NCBI GenBank assembly: GCA_020853995.1
Contig: JADYXV010000342.1
Coordinates: 1 to 10,142, forward strand
Reading direction: 5' to 3'
Length of the DNA: 10,142 bases
DNA from: Novosphingobium sp.
Lineage (GTDB): Bacteria; Pseudomonadota; Alphaproteobacteria; Sphingomonadales; Sphingomonadaceae
Shown: positions 6,962 through 10,142 of the stretch, one piece after another
How the letters are laid out: the number at the start of each line of letters is the position of its first letter
How positions within the stretch are numbered: the stretch's first letter is position 1
Program-made: the position numbers and the translations under genes
The notes under the pieces: model-generated
Told to the model about the DNA's origin: nothing
Seen by the model: the letters and a program-made list of their open reading frames with translations, nothing else
The model's database searches: none

Positions 6962-8035
6962 TTAACTTGCGGGCTGATAATCGGTGTAGCCGCGCGCATC
7001 ATCGCCGTGGCCGGTGTAGAAGGTGGTGCGGTCTGCCTTGGCAAGGGGCTTGCCATTGCGGAAGCGTTCGACCAGATCAGGGTTGGCGATGAAGGCATAG
7101 CCGAAGGCGGCGGCATCGGCCTTGCCATCGCCGATCAGGCCTTGGGCCTTTTCCAGAGTAAGGCCGCAGTTTTCGATCACCGGTCCGGACCAGTTGGCGT
7201 GGACCAGATCAAGCGCATCGAAGCCTTCGTTAGGGATGTGGATGAGGTGGCAATAGGCCAGCCCCATGCCATCGATTGCGCGCAACAACGTGGCATAAGT
7301 TTCAGCGGGATCGGCATCGTTCATGCCGTTGAAGGTGACGCCGGGGCAAATGCGCAAGCCGACGCGGCCAGGCCCGATGGCCTCGGCCATGGCCGCCAGC
7401 ACTTCGACCACAAAACGGACTCGGTTTTCTGCCGTGCCGCCATAGGCATCGCTGCGCTGGTTGGAGTTGGAGGACAGGAACTGCATGGGCAGATAGCCCG
7501 AAGCGCAGTGCAGTTCCACGCCATCGATCCCGGCTTCGCGGGCATTGTGCGCAGCGGCAACATATTCGGCGACGACGTTAGCGATTTCATCGGTTTCCAG
7601 TGCGCGCGGGGTTTCGGTGGGCACCGGAACGCCATCGGGGCCGGGGATCGGATCGGGGCTGGCAATAGCACTGGGCGCGATGGTGGGTGCATCGGCGGCC
7701 TTGTTGGCGCGCACCGAGGCACGGCCAACGTGCATCAGTTGCATGACGATCTGCCCGCCGCGTTCATGCACGGCATTGGCAACCTTGCGCCAGCCTGCGA
7801 TCTGCACCGGCGAATGGATGCCCGGTGTGCGCCAATAGCCTTTGCCAGCGGGACAGGGCTGGGTGCCTTCGGTGACGATCAGGCCGGCGGCGGCGCGCTG
7901 GCGATAGTATTCGACCATATGACCGGTCGGCTCGTCATCGGGGCCTGCGCGATCACGCGTCATCGGGGCCATGACGATGCGGTTGGCAAGGGTGAGGTCA
8001 CCTAGGCGGACGGGGCTGAAGATGTCGTTTGCCAT
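6962..8035 (-). CDS. old yellow enzyme family flavin oxidoreductase, divergent
   Basis: This 357-residue TIM-barrel FMN enzyme of the NemA/PETN-reductase type normally reduces C=C bonds of enones, enoates or nitro compounds with NAD(P)H. Family marks are MAPMTRDRA with Thr26, HVGRAS (102-107), RSDAYGGTAENR (194-205), FIANPDLVERFRNGKPLAKA and the C-terminal YTDYQ. Three usually conserved positions differ. The His-x-x-Asn(or His) pair that hydrogen-bonds the substrate carbonyl reads HCAS (His176, Ser179), although the proton-donor Tyr181 is kept. The Trp before HxGR is Met101. The Arg of the FGRPFIANPD phosphate-binding motif is Tyr313 (FGYAFIANPD). It may therefore act on an unusual substrate or run in the dehydrogenation direction; FMN binding remains to be shown. 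No Shine-Dalgarno sequence precedes the ATG, and the stop of the SnoaL-like gene is five bases upstream, so translation is probably coupled. Confidence 0.92.
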   Translation of the reverse strand: MANDIFSPVRLGDLTLANRIVMAPMTRDRAGPDDEPTGHMVEYYRQRAAAGLIVTEGTQPCPAGKGYWRTPGIHSPVQIAGWRKVANAVHERGGQIVMQLMHVGRASVRANKAADAPTIAPSAIASPDPIPGPDGVPVPTETPRALETDEIANVVAEYVAAAHNAREAGIDGVELHCASGYLPMQFLSSNSNQRSDAYGGTAENRVRFVVEVLAAMAEAIGPGRVGLRICPGVTFNGMNDADPAETYATLLRAIDGMGLAYCHLIHIPNEGFDALDLVHANWSGPVIENCGLTLEKAQGLIGDGKADAAAFGYAFIANPDLVERFRNGKPLAKADRTTFYTGHGDDARGYTDYQPAS

Positions 8036-8040
8036 GACGG

Positions 8041-8673
8041 TCAGCTTCGCACGCGGGGGCGGGGCAGGGGCGCACCCTTGCGCATGGTTTCGATGAACTT
8101 TTCGAGCGGGGCGGGCGGTTCTACCGGGCCATCATGGGGTTGGCCGTGGCGCGCCCAATAGGTTTTCCAGCTGGGAAACAGATCGTGGAAACTGCCGTGA
8201 TAGGGTGCAACGCCCGGCCAGCGCATCTTGCGATCCCCCACCGGCGGCTTGTTGAGATCGGATGCGTACCAATAGAGCGGCAGGCGGCGGCGGAAATACC
8301 AGCGGCCATCAATGCGTTCGTACTGATCGAAATACATCATCTGCATGATGACCCATTCGGGGCCGCATTCATGCTCGTTCTTGGAATAGACAACGCCCTG
8401 CGCGTGATCGGCATCGTCAAAATCGATGATGTGGCCGCCGATGTGGTGGCTGGTGCCATCAAACTGCATCGAATGGGTTTCATCGAACCAGTCACGCAGC
8501 GCCTTGCGGCCCGACTTTCCGCCCCCGACCCGCACATCTTCGGGAAACAGGTTCACCCAGGCATCGCCATCGCGCATATCAAGCGCCAAGGAATACTTGG
8601 CCGGAAGCTGGCGAATGGCGTCTAGCGATTCAAGGCGATCAATCCGCGCTAGCAATGAGGCATTTTCAGTCAC
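8041..8673 (-). CDS. SnoaL-like (NTF2-fold) protein, possible dehydratase/isomerase
   Basis: This 210-residue protein has a SnoaL/NTF2-like domain over about 5-135 followed by a Pro-rich, Trp/Tyr-containing tail. It starts at GTG (8671-8673) with gaggga about five bases upstream. Visible motifs are the opening helix (ESLDAIRQLPAKYSLALDMR), the GRKALRDWF segment, SHHIGGHIIDFDDADHAQG (75-93) and WYFRRRLP (125-132). Tyr27 and Asp32, five residues apart, plus His76/His77 and a later Arg are placed much like the Tyr/Asp/His set of NTF2-fold dehydratases such as BaiE and scytalone dehydratase, so an acid-base dehydration or isomerisation is plausible. Many SnoaL-like proteins are uncharacterised and the match is from memory, not an alignment. 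It is the first gene of the leftward operon with the old yellow enzyme and the second SDR, and lies divergent to the acyl-CoA ligase. Confidence 0.85.
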   Translation of the reverse strand: MTENASLLARIDRLESLDAIRQLPAKYSLALDMRDGDAWVNLFPEDVRVGGGKSGRKALRDWFDETHSMQFDGTSHHIGGHIIDFDDADHAQGVVYSKNEHECGPEWVIMQMMYFDQYERIDGRWYFRRRLPLYWYASDLNKPPVGDRKMRWPGVAPYHGSFHDLFPSWKTYWARHGQPHDGPVEPPAPLEKFIETMRKGAPLPRPRVRS

Positions 8674-8709
8674 CCAATCCCTCTTTCGTTACATTTATGG
8701 AGGTGTGGT

Positions 8710-8744
8710 AGCTTTTGTATGCGGATTTTGCGCTTTTGCATACA
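8710..8744. promoter_or_regulatory. operator candidate in divergent promoter region
   Basis: An inverted repeat tgtatgc (8716-8722) / gcataca (8738-8744) has half-sites centred 22 bases apart, about two helical turns. Overlapping it are near-direct repeats gcttttgtatgc (8711-8722) and gcttttgcatac (8732-8743), offset by exactly 21 bases, and the 14-base block (8726-8739) identical to 428-441 upstream of the receptor. It ends 43-71 bases upstream of the GTG of the SnoaL-like gene, so it most likely controls the leftward operon and perhaps also the ligase. The rest of the 284-base gap is AT-rich with further cgcaaaa motifs (about 8755, 8875, 8900); no confident -35/-10 pair was found for the ligase. 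Confidence 0.5.
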
Positions 8745-8957
8745 CCAATTTTTACGCAAAATGTATTTCCGTGAGCGCGTCGGGGCACACTTTGGATCGA
8801 GGTTGCGGGGTTTCGGTCACGGTCCAGCAAATGTGCGCATGTTTGATCAGGTATAAGCTAAAAATCATCCTATGCGCAAAAAACTTGGCTTTGAAATTCG
8901 CAAAAGTTGGTATATGAGTGTGTTAAATAACGCGATGCAGCGGTTTGGGAGTGTTTG

Positions 8958-10142
8958 ATGTCCGATTTACAGGGCGCGGCAGGACAAGTGCGGGAAGAAG
9001 GTGCTGGGTCCGGCAGTCCTGTGTTTGCCGATCCTGTTTTGGCGCGCGTTTCGGGGCCGGGCTCTCCGTTTGAAATAGGGGTGCGTGACGGTTTGCGCCA
9101 GTTCGTGCAAGCCCCGTCCGATCTGAACCTGATGATCGAAGCAGCGCGCCGGTTTGGTGACCGGACTTGCGTGGTGGATTTTGACAGCGCGGGTGTCGAG
9201 CGCCGTTTGAACTATGACCAGTTTTTCGCATGGCGCGATCAACTGGTGCCGATGCTGCATGTGCAGCGTGGTGACCGGGTGGCGATTGCCATGCGCAACC
9301 GTGCCGAATGGCTGGTGGCGTTTCTGGCGGTGATGAAGGCGGGTGGCGTGGCCGTGCTGGTCAACAGCCGGGGATCGGGTCCCGAACTGCTGGCGATGTT
9401 GGAAGATGTCGATCCCGCCGTTGTTCTGTGCGATGCCGAGCGAGCGGTGGCGATCCGAGATGCTGGCTTTCAAGGTCGCGTTCTGGACCTGACCAAGCCT
9501 TTTGCGCCTGAAGAAATTGAACGTCGCGCCAGCGAGTATGCTGCGGATGCAGGTGTGGCAGGTGCGGACGATCCTTGTGCCATCCTGTTTACCTCGGGCA
9601 CTACCGGACGGGTGAAGGGGGCGGTGCTTTCACACCGCAACATGATTACCGGCCTGATGAACACGCAGATGTCGGGCATGGTGGTACTGGCCAATATGGC
9701 CGCGCAAATGGGCATGAGCGAGCAGGACCTGATCGCGCGGATGCCGCAACAGGCGGGGCTGCTGGTCTATCCGCTGTTCCACGTTTCGGGGCTGGGGGCA
9801 GGGTTCCTATCGCCGTTCATGGCCGGATCGAAAGTGGTGATCATGCGCCGCTGGGATGCGCAAGAGGCTGCGCGGCTGATCGCGGCTGAACAGATCAGCA
9901 TGTTCAGCGCTGTTCCCACGATGCTGTGGGACATCCTGCACCGCGCACGCACTGAAGGTGCCAGCCTTGCCAGTTTGCGCAATATCGGCAGCGGTGGGCA
10001 GGCGTTGCCGGTGAACCTTGTTGAGGAAGTACATGCACTGTGCCCGCAGGCGCAGATCGGTACCGGCTATGGCATGACCGAATGTTCGGGCGCGATTGCG
10101 CAGGCGGTGGGGCCGGAGTTCATGAAGCGACCAGCGGCGGCG
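8958..10142 (+). CDS. class I acyl-CoA ligase (AMP-forming), 3' end cut by window
   Basis: The 395 residues present belong to the acyl-adenylate-forming family (fatty-acid/aromatic-acid CoA ligases). These activate a carboxylate with ATP to an acyl-AMP and then transfer it to CoA. The P-loop motif TSGTTGRVKG is at 212-221, PLFHVSGLG (A4) at 272-280, GSGGQALP at 344-351 and YGMTECSG (A5) at 371-378. The C-terminal subdomain with the hinge and catalytic Lys lies beyond the edge. ATG at 8958 has gggag six bases upstream. The N-terminus carries a Gly/Ala-rich extension of roughly 35 residues before the domain proper. It is transcribed away from the SnoaL-OYE-SDR operon across a shared promoter region. 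The substrate is not determinable from the visible part; a carboxylated catabolic intermediate or the imported compound itself is likely. Confidence 0.93.
   Translation, partial: MSDLQGAAGQVREEGAGSGSPVFADPVLARVSGPGSPFEIGVRDGLRQFVQAPSDLNLMIEAARRFGDRTCVVDFDSAGVERRLNYDQFFAWRDQLVPMLHVQRGDRVAIAMRNRAEWLVAFLAVMKAGGVAVLVNSRGSGPELLAMLEDVDPAVVLCDAERAVAIRDAGFQGRVLDLTKPFAPEEIERRASEYAADAGVAGADDPCAILFTSGTTGRVKGAVLSHRNMITGLMNTQMSGMVVLANMAAQMGMSEQDLIARMPQQAGLLVYPLFHVSGLGAGFLSPFMAGSKVVIMRRWDAQEAARLIAAEQISMFSAVPTMLWDILHRARTEGASLASLRNIGSGGQALPVNLVEEVHALCPQAQIGTGYGMTECSGAIAQAVGPEFMKRPAAA

Noticed and set aside
6949..7128. 60-residue N-terminal extension of the second SDR
   Set aside because: It overlaps the old yellow enzyme gene; SDR similarity and the ribosome binding site begin at 6948.
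6953..8005. 350-residue open frame on the plus strand
   Set aside because: Antisense to the old yellow enzyme gene; long open antisense frames are common in GC-rich DNA and the product shows no recognisable domain.
8891..8916. TTGAAA (8891) and TATATG (8911) as a ligase promoter
   Set aside because: The 14-base spacer is too short for a standard promoter; no better pair was found, so no promoter is annotated.
1..10142. CRISPR arrays, tRNA/rRNA genes, transposases, toxin-antitoxin or phage-defence genes
   Set aside because: No repeat-spacer pattern, RNA gene signature or corresponding protein motif was seen on either strand.

Overview
The window looks like part of an accessory catabolic gene cluster from a GC-rich alphaproteobacterium, most likely a sphingomonad (Sphingobium/Novosphingobium type). 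The best taxonomic hint is the large TonB-dependent receptor with the 'EIVVTAQKR' TonB box and 'LRGPQGTLYGRNA' plug motif typical of sphingomonad receptors. It sits beside SDR enzymes, a DUF1214 protein, an old yellow enzyme, a SnoaL/NTF2-fold protein and an acyl-CoA ligase. No taxonomy could be checked.

Layout. Positions 1-603 hold no convincing complete gene, but contain a long perfect palindrome (117-171) and the receptor's promoter region. A rightward block follows: TonB-dependent receptor (604-2973), a Rho-independent terminator (2979-3012), an SDR dehydrogenase (3057-3797) and a DUF1214 protein (3853-4938). It converges, with only 12 bases between, on a leftward pair of Lrp/AsnC regulators (5498-5989 upstream, 4951-5484 downstream). 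After a 143-base gap with a palindromic operator candidate comes a tight leftward operon, in transcription order: SnoaL-like protein (8673 to 8041), old yellow enzyme (8035 to 6962) and a second SDR (6948 to 6133), with gaps of 5 and 13 bases. A 284-base divergent promoter region separates it from a rightward class I acyl-CoA ligase (8958 onward) that is cut by the window edge at residue 395.

How the parts may work together (inference). The receptor would import a poorly soluble or bulky substrate across the outer membrane. The ligase would activate a carboxylate to its CoA ester. The SDRs would oxidise or reduce hydroxyl/keto groups, the SnoaL-fold protein could dehydrate or isomerise, and the old yellow enzyme would reduce or oxidise an activated C=C bond. 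CoA ligase + SDR + SnoaL-fold protein + old yellow enzyme are the same four families as BaiB, BaiA, BaiE and BaiCD/BaiH of bacterial bile-acid 7-dehydroxylation, so a steroid-like or other polycyclic hydroxylated acid is a testable substrate guess. These families are common, so the guess is not secure. An exact 14-base sequence shared by the receptor's upstream region and the divergent ligase/SnoaL region suggests the distant transcription units share a regulator. The tandem Lrp/AsnC pair is the obvious local candidate.
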